The position numbers and the translations under genes are program-made. Positions 27,111-36,567 of a stretch of 64,000 nt of DNA are shown here, in pieces. The first letter of the stretch is position 1. Every line of letters begins with the position of its first letter. The stretch lies in contig NZ_JHQL01000002.1 in the NCBI RefSeq assembly GCF_000712975.1, forward strand, positions 558,001 to 622,000, in the 5' to 3' direction. The notes below the pieces were generated by a model, which saw only the letters and a list, made by a program, of their open reading frames with translations, ran no database searches and was not told the DNA's origin. Origin of the DNA: Vreelandella neptunia (GTDB taxonomy: Bacteria > Pseudomonadota > Gammaproteobacteria > Pseudomonadales > Halomonadaceae).

Positions 27111-27181
27111 AGCGAAAACCTCTTTCACTCGGAATATTAGCTATACATACACAAAATAAAAATAAAGGTTCCGTACAACAA

Positions 27182-28027
27182 TTACCAAGAGCGACACAAC
27201 ATGAGATCACAATGAGGTTCGCCCAGCAGCATTTCGGTCACTTGGCTAGTGTGCTGGGGCTGGCCACGGCTACCAATAATCACTAAATCGGGTGAGTGGC
27301 GCTTCATATAATCGTGGAGCACATCGCAGGGCTGCCCTGGCTCAAGCACTAGCTCGACATCAGGCACGCCATCAAGATCGCGCATTAAACTCTCAATTTC
27401 GTTATCCAGCGTCCTACGTAAGCGCTCTACTTCATGATCTCGCCACTGGGCAAAATTAGCCTGAGAGCCCAGCTCGCGCTCTCCAGGCAAGCTCCAGGCA
27501 TGCAGGAGTGTCAGCTTCGCTTCAGGGAAGCGAATGAGTGCCTCCCTGAGTGTTTGACGAGCGGTAAGCGAAAAATCGATTGGCACCAGGATATGTTGCC
27601 AGGGCTGGGTTGGTAGATAAGAGGCGACCACCACTGGGCAGGGCGCACTTCTCAACACACGCATAACGGTAGTGCCTAAAAGAAGGTCTTTTTGCCCGCG
27701 TTTACGGTGCATACCCATAATAATTAACGAGGCATTGCGTTCGTGAGCTTCTCGAACGATTTCAACATGCGGCGCACCCACAACGGTCTGAATGAGTAAC
27801 GAAGGCGCTTCCAGCGCGTAATCTTCGCGCAGATCGGTCAGGGTGGCGCTGATGTCTTCATTCACCGCGCTTTCAACGTCGTGAAGAACACGACGGGGCA
27901 GATAGGGGTCAAGGACATGAAGAATGTCGAGCTGCGCTCCTTGGGCATAGGCTAGCCGTAAAGCTCGGGCAAAGGCAGCGCGGTTATCCTGAGAAAGATC
28001 CGTAGCAAATAGCAGCGTGCGAGACAT
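27182..28027 (-). CDS. Tandem universal stress protein (UspE-like, two Usp domains)
   Basis: A 281-residue protein made of two UspA domains. The first (1-135) has the ATP-binding GMHRKRGQKDLLLGTTV; the second (~143-281) has SRGQPQHTSQVTEMLLGE, where the glycine-rich nucleotide motif is degenerate (G-x2-Q instead of G-x2-G), so only the first half may bind ATP. It resembles E. coli UspE in layout. It is a separate unit from teaD and not close to it in sequence. Confidence 0.88.
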   Translation of the reverse strand: MSRTLLFATDLSQDNRAAFARALRLAYAQGAQLDILHVLDPYLPRRVLHDVESAVNEDISATLTDLREDYALEAPSLLIQTVVGAPHVEIVREAHERNASLIIMGMHRKRGQKDLLLGTTVMRVLRSAPCPVVVASYLPTQPWQHILVPIDFSLTARQTLREALIRFPEAKLTLLHAWSLPGERELGSQANFAQWRDHEVERLRRTLDNEIESLMRDLDGVPDVELVLEPGQPCDVLHDYMKRHSPDLVIIGSRGQPQHTSQVTEMLLGEPHCDLMLCRSW

Positions 28028-28184
28028 GGCACAACTCCTTGGCCGATCAAGTCGGCACCGTCAGTAGGCACGTTAGATAGCCATACAGGCACTGTTCAGC
28101 ATGGTGTTCGTTTGTACATACCGCAAGGTGTCTCTTACCTTTTCCACCGCTGCTCTACATGCTTATTGCGCTAGATCATTTCTC

Positions 28185-29015
28185 TTACCACCACGCGTGA
28201 AAATGATGTACAGGTCCTCGCCCACGACCGACATTGAGGCGAGCGCTCGCTTCTAATGCAGCATGCAACCACTGTTTTGCTTCACCAATTGCCTGCTTAG
28301 GCGCGCTGGCCTCTGCATCAGCAGGCAGTTTCGCCAAGCACGCCGCAATTGCAGAGGAGAGTGCGCAGCCTGTGCCGTGCAGGTTGTCAGTGGCAATACG
28401 CGAGGCAGGAAGCCATGTGTGTCCATTTGGGGTTGCCAGTAAATCTGGACAAGTATCCCCACGCAGATGACCTCCTTTCAGCACCACGTAAGGCGCTCCC
28501 AACTCCACCAGCGCTGGCAGCATCGCTTCCATATCGTCTAGTGAAGTAGGCGGTTCGGTATTTAAGAGCACCGCCGCTTCGGGCAAATTAGGCGTAATGA
28601 CGTCCGCTAAAGGTACCAGTATGTCGCGCACTGCGCGTATGCCAGCATCGCCAACCAAAATATCACCACTTTTTGCCACCATAACCGGGTCCAAGACGAC
28701 CCAACGGGGACGGTTTTGGCGCAACACATCAGCAATGACCTCAGCAACTTCACGGCTAGCGACCATGCCAATTTTAACTGCCTCTAATTCGACGTCATTT
28801 AACAGGTGCGCTAACTGCTCACGAATGACCTGAGCCGACACAGGGTACACCGCTGCCACGCCACACGTGTTTTGCACCGTCAGTGCTGTCACCACACTGG
28901 TGCCATAAGTACCTAAAGCGGAAAACGTCTTGAGGTCTGCTTGAATACCTGCGCCACCAGAAGGGTCAGAACCCGCGATGGTGAGTACATTGCGAAGGCG
29001 GGAGTCGATAGACAT
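28185..29015 (-). CDS. thiD: Hydroxymethylpyrimidine/phosphomethylpyrimidine kinase
   Basis: Phosphorylates HMP and HMP-P in the pyrimidine branch of thiamine synthesis and salvage. Ribokinase-like fold of 276 residues with GSDPSGGAGIQADLKT at the N-terminus, VLDPVMVAKSGD in the middle and the anion-hole/catalytic DNLHGTGCALSSAIA. It stands alone; thiS and thiG lie 16 kb away. Confidence 0.96.
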   Translation of the reverse strand: MSIDSRLRNVLTIAGSDPSGGAGIQADLKTFSALGTYGTSVVTALTVQNTCGVAAVYPVSAQVIREQLAHLLNDVELEAVKIGMVASREVAEVIADVLRQNRPRWVVLDPVMVAKSGDILVGDAGIRAVRDILVPLADVITPNLPEAAVLLNTEPPTSLDDMEAMLPALVELGAPYVVLKGGHLRGDTCPDLLATPNGHTWLPASRIATDNLHGTGCALSSAIAACLAKLPADAEASAPKQAIGEAKQWLHAALEASARLNVGRGRGPVHHFHAWW

Positions 29016-29121
29016 GGGGTTCCTTACTTAACGGTTCAGTAGTTCTCTAGCATACCCAAATGCGCAGCTAAACAAGAACTGCTTAAGCAAGGACTTTTTA
29101 GACAGGGCTGCTTAAATAAAA

Positions 29122-29147
29122 CAATGGCCGCCCTTAGGCGGCCATTG
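29122..29147 (-). terminator. Terminator of the second TRAP operon
   Basis: CAATGGCCGCC and GGCGGCCATTG pair over 11 bp with a 4-nt loop; on the minus strand TTTTATTT follows. It lies about 70 bp past the DctP stop. Confidence 0.85.
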
Positions 29148-29193
29148 CATGTTCAACAAGCGTAAAATGCCAGTAGCATATTTATGTCACTAT

Positions 29194-29221
29194 TAGGCCT
29201 TTACTGCTAGGCCTTTACTGC
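29194..29221. repeat. 14-bp exact tandem duplication across the DctP stop
   Basis: TAGGCCTTTACTGC is present twice without gap (29194-29207, 29208-29221). On the minus strand the first copy read contains the TAA stop of the TRAP binding-protein gene. Confidence 0.8.
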
Positions 29222-30324
29222 CTCGCATCCCCCTCGGGATTACGCGCGTTGTAATACGCCTGTTCAGAAATCGCATGGTAGTCTTCTACCTTATTCTGAA
29301 ACGCTTGGTACGACTCATAGATACGCGTTGCCAGCTCGCTAGACTCCGCCAGCTCTGCCACGACATCGGCAGAGTGCTCACGGGCTTGAGCAAGAACATC
29401 ATCAGGGATACGGCGCAACTCAACGTCATGCTCGTTGACCAACGTCACTAGCGCATCGTTATTACGCGCGGTGTATTCGTCTAGCACATTAGCATTAACA
29501 TCGCGCACGGCCGTGGTAAGAATGGCCTGTAAATCTGCCGGTAGTTCAGCCATCGCTTCTTCGTTCACAATAGCTTCAAACATTACGGTCGGCTCGTGCC
29601 AACCTGGGTAATAGTAATAATCAGCGGCTTGGTGCAGGCCAAAGGCTAAGTCGTTATATGGGCCAATCCATTCGGTTGCATCAATGGCGCCAGACTGTAG
29701 CGAGGTGAAAATTTCACCGCCCGGCATGTTAACTATCGCTACGCCCATACGGCTCATTACTTCACCACCAAGCCCTGGCATACGCATTTTCAAACCATCA
29801 AGGTCATCAACCGAGTTGATTTCCTTGTTGTACCAACCGCCCATTTGTACACCAGAAGCACCGGCCACCAGCACATCGACACCGAAGTCATCATACAGCT
29901 CGTTCCAAAGCTCCATACCGCCGCCAAAATGCAGCCAAGCATTCATTTCCTGTGCGTTCATGCCAAACGGTACGGCAGCAAAGAACTGCGCAGCGGGCGC
30001 TTTGCCTTTCCAGTAATAAGAAGCCGAGTGGCCAAGTTCAGCGGTACCATCGGATACAGCATCAAATACTTCAAACCCCGGCACCAACTGACCAGCGCCA
30101 AAGACTTCAATGGTCAGGCGACCATCGGACATCTCTTCCACCAACTGCGAGAGCCGCTCAGGCCCCTGCCCTACACCTGGGAAGTTTTTCGGCCAAGAGG
30201 TGACCATTTTCCAGCGAAAGTTTTCTTGCGCCTGGGCCTGATTATCAAAACTTGAAACCACCAGCAAGCTAGCGGATAGCGCAGTTGTCATCGCAATAGC
30301 GACAGGTAGAGCTTTGGCTTTCAT
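29215..30324 (-). CDS. TRAP transporter periplasmic binding protein, TakP-like, Sec-exported
   Basis: DctP-family binding protein of 369 residues, with a Sec signal peptide (MKAKALPVAIAMTT...QAQA). The mature part WKMVTSWPKNFPGVGQG, FGAGQLVPGFEVFDAVSDGTAELGHSASYYWKG and PFGMNAQEMNAW matches the TakP group, whose characterised Rhodobacter member binds 2-oxo acids such as pyruvate with Na+. It is the last gene of a Q-M-P operon. Start ATG 30324 with AGAGGG upstream. A close paralogue lies at 57412-58509 with a Tat signal. Substrate is inferred only. Confidence 0.9.
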   Translation of the reverse strand: MKAKALPVAIAMTTALSASLLVVSSFDNQAQAQENFRWKMVTSWPKNFPGVGQGPERLSQLVEEMSDGRLTIEVFGAGQLVPGFEVFDAVSDGTAELGHSASYYWKGKAPAAQFFAAVPFGMNAQEMNAWLHFGGGMELWNELYDDFGVDVLVAGASGVQMGGWYNKEINSVDDLDGLKMRMPGLGGEVMSRMGVAIVNMPGGEIFTSLQSGAIDATEWIGPYNDLAFGLHQAADYYYYPGWHEPTVMFEAIVNEEAMAELPADLQAILTTAVRDVNANVLDEYTARNNDALVTLVNEHDVELRRIPDDVLAQAREHSADVVAELAESSELATRIYESYQAFQNKVEDYHAISEQAYYNARNPEGDARQ

Positions 30325-30369
30325 ACGAACCCTCTTATTTCTATTTTTACTGTTATGGGTAGAGAGATT

Positions 30370-30396
30370 ACCGCCTAGCACTATTGGCCAGGCGGT
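30370..30396 (-). repeat. Stem-loop between dctM and dctP genes
   Basis: ACCGCCT (30370-30376) and AGGCGGT (30390-30396) can pair; no T run follows. It may stabilise the upstream mRNA or tune the binding-protein to permease ratio. Confidence 0.4.
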
Positions 30397-30507
30397 CTGT
30401 TACAAGCCGTGACTATTTATAGCTTTGCGGCTTTACTTAAGATTGCCACTCTGTGCCGTTGATAGTAACGATATTTTTCAACTCGGCACTCATCAAAACA
30501 GCGTATG

Positions 30508-31911
30508 TCAGAGTAGCCCTGGCAGCCATGTGGCGAGCTGCGGGAAAAACGTTAGCATCAGTAACATGGCAAGCTGCATCAAGATAAACGGGATTACCCC
30601 ACGGTAAATCGCCGAAGTAGGCACCGAGGGTGGTGCCACGCCACGTAAATAGAACAGCGCAAAACCAAATGGCGGGGTTAAGAACGATGTTTGCAGATTA
30701 ATAGCGATCATGATGCCCAACCAAATCGGGTCAAGCCCCATGGCCAGAAGAATCGGCCCAACGATAGGCACCACCACAAAGGTGATTTCGATAAAGTCGA
30801 GAATAAAGCCAAGTAGGAAGATGACTAGCATGACAATAATGGTCGCGCCCACTACCCCACCGGGCATACCTTCAAACAGTTCAGTGACCATATGCTCGCC
30901 ACCATAAGCCCGGAAGACCAACGAAAACAGGGCAGCACCGATCAAAATCATGAACACCATGGTCGTCACATGGGTAGTTGAACGCAGCACGTCTTTCAGC
31001 GTTGCCCAATCCAACTGACGATAAGCAAGGGCTAACACCAAAGCACCAAAGGCGCCAACGGCCGATGCTTCAGTAGGCGTTGCAAAACCACTTAAAATCG
31101 AGCCAAGTACCGCCACAATAAGCACTACGGGAGGTACTAAGCCTTTCAACAGTAGCATTCCCAGGCCTGAGGTATGCCCAAGCTCTGCCATCAGCTCTTC
31201 ACGATTAGCGGCTGGTGCCATGTGCGGCCGAAATAGCGCCACCAGGGCAACATAAATCATATACATCACCACCAGGATCAGCCCTGGCACCAGGGCACCC
31301 ATAAATAAGTCGCCTACAGAGACTGTTTTAGGACTAAAAATGCCCATAGAGAGCTGCGCCTGCTGATAAGCCGAGGACAGCACATCACCCAAAAGGACTA
31401 GCGCAATAGAAGGCGGAATAATCTGCCCTAACGTGCCAGTTGCACAAATAGTACCGGTTGCCAGTGAGGTGCTATAACCACGCTTTAACATAGTGGGTAG
31501 CGACATAAGCCCCATGGTAACCACCGTCGCACCTACAATACCGGTGGAGGCCGCCATCAGCATTCCTACCAACGTCACCGAAATACCCAAGCCGCCACGC
31601 ATAGCACCAAACAGCAGCGCCATGGCATCAAGTAGTGTTTCAGCTACTTTAGACTTTTCAAGCAAGACGCCCATTAAAACAAACAGTGGCACTGCCAGCA
31701 GCGTTTGGTTGGTCATAATGCCGTAAAGCCGATTGGGCAACGCAGCGAGATAACCACTATCAAAGTTAGCGTCGATACCTATGGCTTCTAAACCTAATCC
31801 CATGCCTGCAAATAGCAGCGCGGTACCTGCTAACGAAAGCGCCACCGGAAAGCCAAACATCAACACAATGCAGATGGAGGCAAATAAAATAATTGGCATA
31901 AATTCCAGCAT
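30508..31911 (-). CDS. TRAP transporter large permease subunit (DctM)
   Basis: Inner-membrane 4TMS-repeat permease of 467 residues with at least 12 hydrophobic segments; conserved DctM motifs include STGIVGATVVTMGLMSLPTM, CATGTLGQIIPPSIALVLLG, GFATPTEASAVGAFGAL and the C-terminal FLTPPFGFALFY. Longer than TeaC, and it belongs to the longer DctM subgroup typical of TakP systems. The ATG at 31911 overlaps the DctQ stop (TGATG). Confidence 0.93.
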   Translation of the reverse strand: MLEFMPIILFASICIVLMFGFPVALSLAGTALLFAGMGLGLEAIGIDANFDSGYLAALPNRLYGIMTNQTLLAVPLFVLMGVLLEKSKVAETLLDAMALLFGAMRGGLGISVTLVGMLMAASTGIVGATVVTMGLMSLPTMLKRGYSTSLATGTICATGTLGQIIPPSIALVLLGDVLSSAYQQAQLSMGIFSPKTVSVGDLFMGALVPGLILVVMYMIYVALVALFRPHMAPAANREELMAELGHTSGLGMLLLKGLVPPVVLIVAVLGSILSGFATPTEASAVGAFGALVLALAYRQLDWATLKDVLRSTTHVTTMVFMILIGAALFSLVFRAYGGEHMVTELFEGMPGGVVGATIIVMLVIFLLGFILDFIEITFVVVPIVGPILLAMGLDPIWLGIMIAINLQTSFLTPPFGFALFYLRGVAPPSVPTSAIYRGVIPFILMQLAMLLMLTFFPQLATWLPGLL

Positions 31912-32471
31912 CAAACGCGCTCCTCAAGATGGTTGTCATCACCAATAGACGGGGATATCCGGCCAGTAAATACGTAGCCATTGCGCACCACTTCAATGAC
32001 ACCTTGCAGGATCATCAGCGCAGCAAAGAGCGGTATTAACGTTTTCAGTGCAAAGACAGCTGGAATGCCACCGTAGTCTGAGGAGGTCTCCATAATACGC
32101 CAAGAGTTAGCAACGTAACCAAAGCTGGAAGCGATGATAAAAATCATCACGGGCATTAACAAAGTGATAATGCCCACAATATTAACCACCGCCTGGCGGC
32201 GGGGCGTCATTCCACGATAAAAAATATCAACCCGTACATGACCATCGTGGCGAAAGGTATAGGCCGCAGCGAGCATAAAGACACTGGCATGCATATACAT
32301 CACCAGTTCTTGCATAAAAATGCTGTTAACGCTGAAAACATAACGAAGCAGTACAATCGCGAACTGAATCAACATCATAATGATGATCAGCCACGCAAGG
32401 CTACGTCCAAACCACTCCGAAATGCGGTCCAGCGCAGCGATAAACGCAGGTAGTTGTGTTGTGTCCGACAT
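31911..32471 (-). CDS. TRAP transporter small permease subunit (DctQ)
   Basis: Four-helix membrane subunit of 186 residues that bridges the large permease and binding protein. RYVFSVNSIFMQELVMYMHASVFMLAAAYTFRHDGHVRVDIFY is the conserved helix 1-2 region (broken here at about residues 48-90). Start ATG 32471 chosen because upstream codons are not DctQ-like; the ribosome site is weak. First gene of the Q-M-P operon. Confidence 0.9.
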   Translation of the reverse strand: MSDTTQLPAFIAALDRISEWFGRSLAWLIIIMMLIQFAIVLLRYVFSVNSIFMQELVMYMHASVFMLAAAYTFRHDGHVRVDIFYRGMTPRRQAVVNIVGIITLLMPVMIFIIASSFGYVANSWRIMETSSDYGGIPAVFALKTLIPLFAALMILQGVIEVVRNGYVFTGRISPSIGDDNHLEERV

Positions 32472-32570
32472 GGAAGTGTCTCGCGTAAAACGGCTAGTGG
32501 AGTCAGGGGGCAGACAATAGCGCATATACGCAGACAATGCAGCGCCTGTACACCACCAAGTAAACTAACG

Positions 32571-33401
32571 TTAAACGCTTTGACGAATTGCCGCCAGGCA
32601 AGCTGCAGGTAGCGGTAAATCCACAGCAATCGGCAGATGGTCTGAAAACAAATGATCCAATACGCGCACATCGGCGGCTTCGAGGGTTTGAGACAGCAGA
32701 ATATGATCTAGAGCACGACGAGGTTGCCAGGAGGGGTAGCTAAGCAGTGGCTTAACCGGGTGAAGCGGCAACGACGTACTAAAACGTTCATGGGCATGAA
32801 GCTGCTCAGGCGTACAATTAAGATCCCCCATCACCACCACATGACGCAACGGCTCGATAATGTTACTCAGATAATTAAGCTGACGAACCCGTCCGCGGTG
32901 ACTCAGCGCCAAATGAGCTACAAAGATATGCAGTGCATCTGGCCCTTCTCCATAGCGCGCATGAATAGCACCACGACCTGGCAACATCCCAGGCAAGCGA
33001 TGCTCTTCGATATGGCTAGGCACAATGCGCGACAATAGCCCATTACTATGCTGGGCAAACTGCCCCAAATTACGATTTAATTGTTGAAAGTAGTGGGGAA
33101 ATCGCGCCTGGGAAGCAAGGTATTCAACTTGGTTAACACGGCCAGAACGGAAGCTGCCACCATCGACCTCTTGTAACCCAACCACATCAAATGGCGCTAA
33201 CACATTTCCCATTTGCGCTAAGCGCTTAAGACGTTGTGGGTGGGGCAGTACATGCTGCCAGCTACGGGTAAGATAATGGTGATACGCTGACGTTTGAATA
33301 CCCACCTGTAAATTAAACGTCAGCAGACGAAGGTGACCACGTTCAGCCAGAGATGACGCAGGCAAGCCTATTTGCCCCCCTGCGTGCCCCTGCTCTAACA
33401 C
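32571..33401 (-). CDS. Endonuclease/exonuclease/phosphatase family protein
   Basis: Mg2+-dependent phosphodiesterase fold of 276 residues. Conserved elements in order: LLTFNLQVG (Asn), GLQEVDGG (metal-binding Glu), HLALSHRGR, VVMGDLNCTPE (catalytic Asp/Asn), ALDHILLS and SDHLPIAVDL (catalytic His). It could act on DNA, phospholipid or sugar phosphates. The start is a GTG at 33401, 2 bp after the dsbA stop, so it is cotranscribed and probably coupled to dsbA. No signal peptide is visible. Confidence 0.82.
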   Translation of the reverse strand: MLEQGHAGGQIGLPASSLAERGHLRLLTFNLQVGIQTSAYHHYLTRSWQHVLPHPQRLKRLAQMGNVLAPFDVVGLQEVDGGSFRSGRVNQVEYLASQARFPHYFQQLNRNLGQFAQHSNGLLSRIVPSHIEEHRLPGMLPGRGAIHARYGEGPDALHIFVAHLALSHRGRVRQLNYLSNIIEPLRHVVVMGDLNCTPEQLHAHERFSTSLPLHPVKPLLSYPSWQPRRALDHILLSQTLEAADVRVLDHLFSDHLPIAVDLPLPAACLAAIRQSV

Positions 33402-33403
33402 GG

Positions 33404-34036
33404 TTATTGTGTGCGCTCATTACGCACACGCTCAACGAGCGCATCCGCAATTTGCGGCATATTCTCCAAGCTACCGGCGGTGCTGGGAGACACAAGGTAG
33501 CGGCCATCAATAACTAAGGCAGGCACGCCCATCAGGCGCATTTCACGCATGCGGCCATTTGCTTTATTGACCTCACTGCGAACGTCGAATGCCGTCAATG
33601 CTTGCTTGGCTTCTTTTTCACTTACACCGTAATTAGAGAAAAATTCAGCGATTTCATCTGGGTCAGTCAGCGAGCGACCATCTTCATGAATCGCTTCAAA
33701 GAAATCAGCGTGCAGTTGCTCTTCAATGCCCAGTGATTCCGCCGCATAAAACGCTGTCGCGTGGGTATTCCAATCACCACCCATCGTTGCAGGCATATGA
33801 ACAACGCTAACGTCATCTTCAAGGGTTGCGTACCACTCGCTTACTGGTTCTTGCAGCCGATAACAATGCGGGCAGCCAAACCAAAACGCTTCGGTCACTT
33901 CAATCTGTCCCTCATCTACCTGGGTTGCTACCGGCGACTCAAGCAGCGTGTAGTGCTGTCCTTCCACCAGCTCCTGGGCACTCACTGAGGCAGAAAGGCC
34001 TAAACCAGCTACCGCGACCATTAACGTTTTCAACAT
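33404..34036 (-). CDS. dsbA: Periplasmic thiol:disulfide oxidoreductase DsbA
   Basis: Introduces disulfide bonds into exported proteins. 210 residues with a signal peptide (cleavage after ASVSA), active site C55-P-H-C58 in FWFGCPHCY, and the cis-Pro loop GVPALV. The start ATG at 34036 has GGAGAA 8 bp upstream. It follows cytochrome c4 on the minus strand, a conserved neighbourhood in pseudomonads and relatives, where the engB-cc4-dsbA-endonuclease order is well known. Confidence 0.96.
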   Translation of the reverse strand: MLKTLMVAVAGLGLSASVSAQELVEGQHYTLLESPVATQVDEGQIEVTEAFWFGCPHCYRLQEPVSEWYATLEDDVSVVHMPATMGGDWNTHATAFYAAESLGIEEQLHADFFEAIHEDGRSLTDPDEIAEFFSNYGVSEKEAKQALTAFDVRSEVNKANGRMREMRLMGVPALVIDGRYLVSPSTAGSLENMPQIADALVERVRNERTQ

Positions 34037-34141
34037 AGCAAAAATTCTCCAAGAATAAGCGAGACTATGACCGCTAAGCATATACAGAGGTTCCCCATCT
34101 CTTTAATTACCAGTGAGATAGGGCACCTTGATTAGCAGCGA

Positions 34142-34771
34142 CTAGTTCAAGCCTAATAGATAATTCGCTACAGCCTCCATGTCGTTATCGCTCATTTTGG
34201 AAGCGATATCGCCCATGATGTTATTCGGGCTGTTGGCACGCTCACCGGAAGCAAAGTCTTGCAACGTAGACACCGTGTACTCTGCGTGCTGGCCTGAAAG
34301 TGCCGGATATACCGCACTACCGATGCCAGCCCCCGTGGGGGTATGACAAGCGCTGCACGCAGGAATACCTTTGGTCATATCACCTGCCCGGTACAACTCT
34401 TCACCTCGGGCTAAAAGCTCAGCATCTTCGTCGCTGGTCTGACCAAGGTTCGCATCTTGTCCTGCGAAATGAGCAGCAACGTCCCAAGCGTCTTGATCAG
34501 AGTAATCGTCAACCAGCCCCGCCATTTGCGCGACAACGCGGTTACCGTCGCGAATATCCATGATCTGCTTAGCTAGGTAGGACATTTGCTGTCCTGCTAG
34601 GTTGGGAAAAGCGCCCGATGGACTAATACCCTGCTGACCATGGCAGGCCGCGCAGGTTTGAGCCATTTCACGACCAGCCGCCGCATCCGCGTCCGCTTGG
34701 TGGTCGGTTTGAGCATGTACGGTGCCAACGGCACCCATGGTAATTGCCAGGCTTGCCAGTAACTTTCTCAT
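34142..34771 (-). CDS. Dihaem cytochrome c4
   Basis: Periplasmic electron carrier with two class-I cytochrome c domains. 209 residues: signal peptide ending VHAQ, then haem sites CAACH (in AQTCAACHGQQG) and CSACH (in PACSACHTPTG), with likely Met ligands in VAQMAGL and DIASKMSDNDM. Cytochrome c4 typically feeds cbb3 oxidases. Start ATG 34771. Upstream leader carries a CTGGGC/GCCCAG hairpin near 34812-34829. Confidence 0.94.
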   Translation of the reverse strand: MRKLLASLAITMGAVGTVHAQTDHQADADAAAGREMAQTCAACHGQQGISPSGAFPNLAGQQMSYLAKQIMDIRDGNRVVAQMAGLVDDYSDQDAWDVAAHFAGQDANLGQTSDEDAELLARGEELYRAGDMTKGIPACSACHTPTGAGIGSAVYPALSGQHAEYTVSTLQDFASGERANSPNNIMGDIASKMSDNDMEAVANYLLGLN

Positions 34772-35081
34772 TGCTATTCCACTATGCCGTTTGATTATTG
34801 ACTGGTACGCACCCTGGGCGCTGCCCAGGTTCAGCACTTTACCAGGGTCAGCTCCGCCAAAACGAACAACATGTCGTGTTGGTCGCTGCTGGCTAGAGCG
34901 CGATGGTACACTAGCGCCCCAGGTCGCAGTTATAAACCGCTTGCATTATAACGAATCACCCTAGCGGCGGGAATGCAAGTCCAGGTCTGCTTTTGGGGTA
35001 ATTCGTCGCGGTACCGTCATTTACTCACGTTAACGTGGTGAAACGGGCCGTCTTATACGTCTGTTTTTCAGGATTAACACC
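34772..35081. other. Intergenic region between cytochrome c4 and engB
   Basis: A 310-bp divergent promoter region. I see a CTGGGC/GCCCAG hairpin at about 34812-34829 in the cytochrome leader and a plus-strand TATAAC -10-like element preceded by TTATAAACCGC around 34930-34960, without a convincing -35. No reading frame of coding character is visible. Confidence 0.5.
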
Positions 35082-35717
35082 ATGTCTACTGCTAATGATA
35101 ACCCAATCGCCCGGCTGAACTACCCCACTGCCCGCTTTATGATCAGTGCACCAACACTTGCCCTGTGCCCAGATGATACTGGCGCAGAAGTAGCGTTTGC
35201 CGGGCGCTCCAATGCGGGTAAATCAAGTGCGATTAATGCACTTACCCAACAAAATGCCTTAGCCCGTACCTCACGTACACCGGGCCGTACTCAGCTAATC
35301 AACTTTTTCAGCATCATGAACGACGAGTCACGCCGCTTAGTCGACTTACCCGGCTACGGCTACGCCAAAGTACCGGAAGCCGTGAAGCTTGAGTGGCAGC
35401 AGCACCTGTCTGATTATCTACGCGGTCGCTTCAGCCTACGCGGTCTTGTACTGCTAATGGACGTGCGCCATCCGCTAACCGAATTTGATCAAATGATGCT
35501 CAACTATGCCGACAAGCGCGAAATGCCCGTGCATATTCTGCTCACCAAGTCCGATAAATTAAAAAAAGGTCCTGCTAGTGCCACGCTGCAAAAAGTCCGC
35601 TCTCGCCTTAAAGAGTGGGAAGACCTAGTCTCAGTTCAGCTTTTCTCGTCGCTCAAACGCGATGGTGTGGATACACTTTCACAAAAACTTGACCAGTGGC
35701 TGCATACCCCTGAGTAA
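35082..35717 (+). CDS. engB: GTPase EngB/YihA, ribosome biogenesis
   Basis: Essential GTPase of the TrmE-Era-EngA-EngB family acting on 50S assembly. 211 residues with P-loop GRSNAGKSS (~41-49), [13 protein letters not shown] (switch I), [12 protein letters not shown] (G3) and LLTKSDKL (G4). Divergent from the cytochrome c4 gene, the usual arrangement in gammaproteobacteria. Confidence 0.96.
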   Translation: MSTANDNPIARLNYPTARFMISAPTLALCPDDTGAEVAFAGRSNAGKSSAINALTQQNALARTSRTPGRTQLINFFSIMNDESRRLVDLPGYGYAKVPEAVKLEWQQHLSDYLRGRFSLRGLVLLMDVRHPLTEFDQMMLNYADKREMPVHILLTKSDKLKKGPASATLQKVRSRLKEWEDLVSVQLFSSLKRDGVDTLSQKLDQWLHTPE

Positions 35718-35827
35718 ACCAAGGTTTGCCGAACAAGCCAAGTTTTCCCAAACAAGCTGAACCTTGCTAACGATACATTATCTTGCCAACCAAGCCTGGC
35801 TACTTAAAATCCGCCGCAACCGCTATA

Positions 35828-36565
35828 TTAGGGGCGTCGTTCTAACCACTCGATTAGTTCGGGCAGCTCTTTCACGTGGGCAATGCGGTGAATACGTGCG
35901 GGCAAGGCTTGATCGCCTTGCGCGGCAATCCATGCGGCATGCATGCCCAGCTGCTGGGCAGGCACTACGTCTTCTTGCCAGGAGTCACCTACATGCATCG
36001 CGCGATGGGGCGCTACGTTAAGACGCTCCAGGGCAGTGAGAAACGGCTTAGGATCTGGTTTTGGTGCCAATAACTCCCCGGCTGCAATAGCGACTGGGAA
36101 GTACGCTGCTAACGGCTGACGTTTAAGATGAATATTGCCATTGGTAATAGCCGCTAGTTGGTATCGCTCGCTCAACGCGGATAACAGCCCAGCGGCTTCA
36201 GCGTGCGGCGTTACTTGAACCCGCAGGCGATGAAACTCATTCATAGCAGCGGCAGCCCACAGCAATGCACTACTGCGTGTTAAGCCTTGGGCTTCCAACT
36301 GTGCTTCTAACGCCCGCAAGCGCAGCCAGGTAAAATCACCGCGCCGTTCTGGCACTCGCTTGGCCCACTCTTGGCGGCGCTCTAGGTAATCGGCCAGCCC
36401 CTGCTGGTAACTCAGCGCTAATGGCGCTTCATGGCGAGTTTTGCGCCACACCGCCAGCGCTTCAATTAGCCAACGATAGTGGCCCTCTTCCGTTTTTAAC
36501 ATCACGCCTTGGTTGTCCCACAGCGTATCATCAAGATCAAACGTAATCGCTTGTAGCGAAGCCAT
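35828..36565 (-). CDS. yigB: HAD-superfamily hydrolase, YigB-like (FMN phosphatase)
   Basis: Subfamily IA HAD phosphatase of 245 residues with motif I FDLDDTLWDN, motif II TNGN, motif III Lys in APKPDPKPF and motif IV HVGDSWQEDV. In E. coli YigB dephosphorylates FMN and pyrimidine intermediates of riboflavin synthesis. Its place directly after xerC (2-bp gap) copies the E. coli dapF-yigA-xerC-yigB order, which supports the assignment. Confidence 0.88.
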   Translation of the reverse strand: MASLQAITFDLDDTLWDNQGVMLKTEEGHYRWLIEALAVWRKTRHEAPLALSYQQGLADYLERRQEWAKRVPERRGDFTWLRLRALEAQLEAQGLTRSSALLWAAAAMNEFHRLRVQVTPHAEAAGLLSALSERYQLAAITNGNIHLKRQPLAAYFPVAIAAGELLAPKPDPKPFLTALERLNVAPHRAMHVGDSWQEDVVPAQQLGMHAAWIAAQGDQALPARIHRIAHVKELPELIEWLERRP

Positions 36566-36567
36566 GG

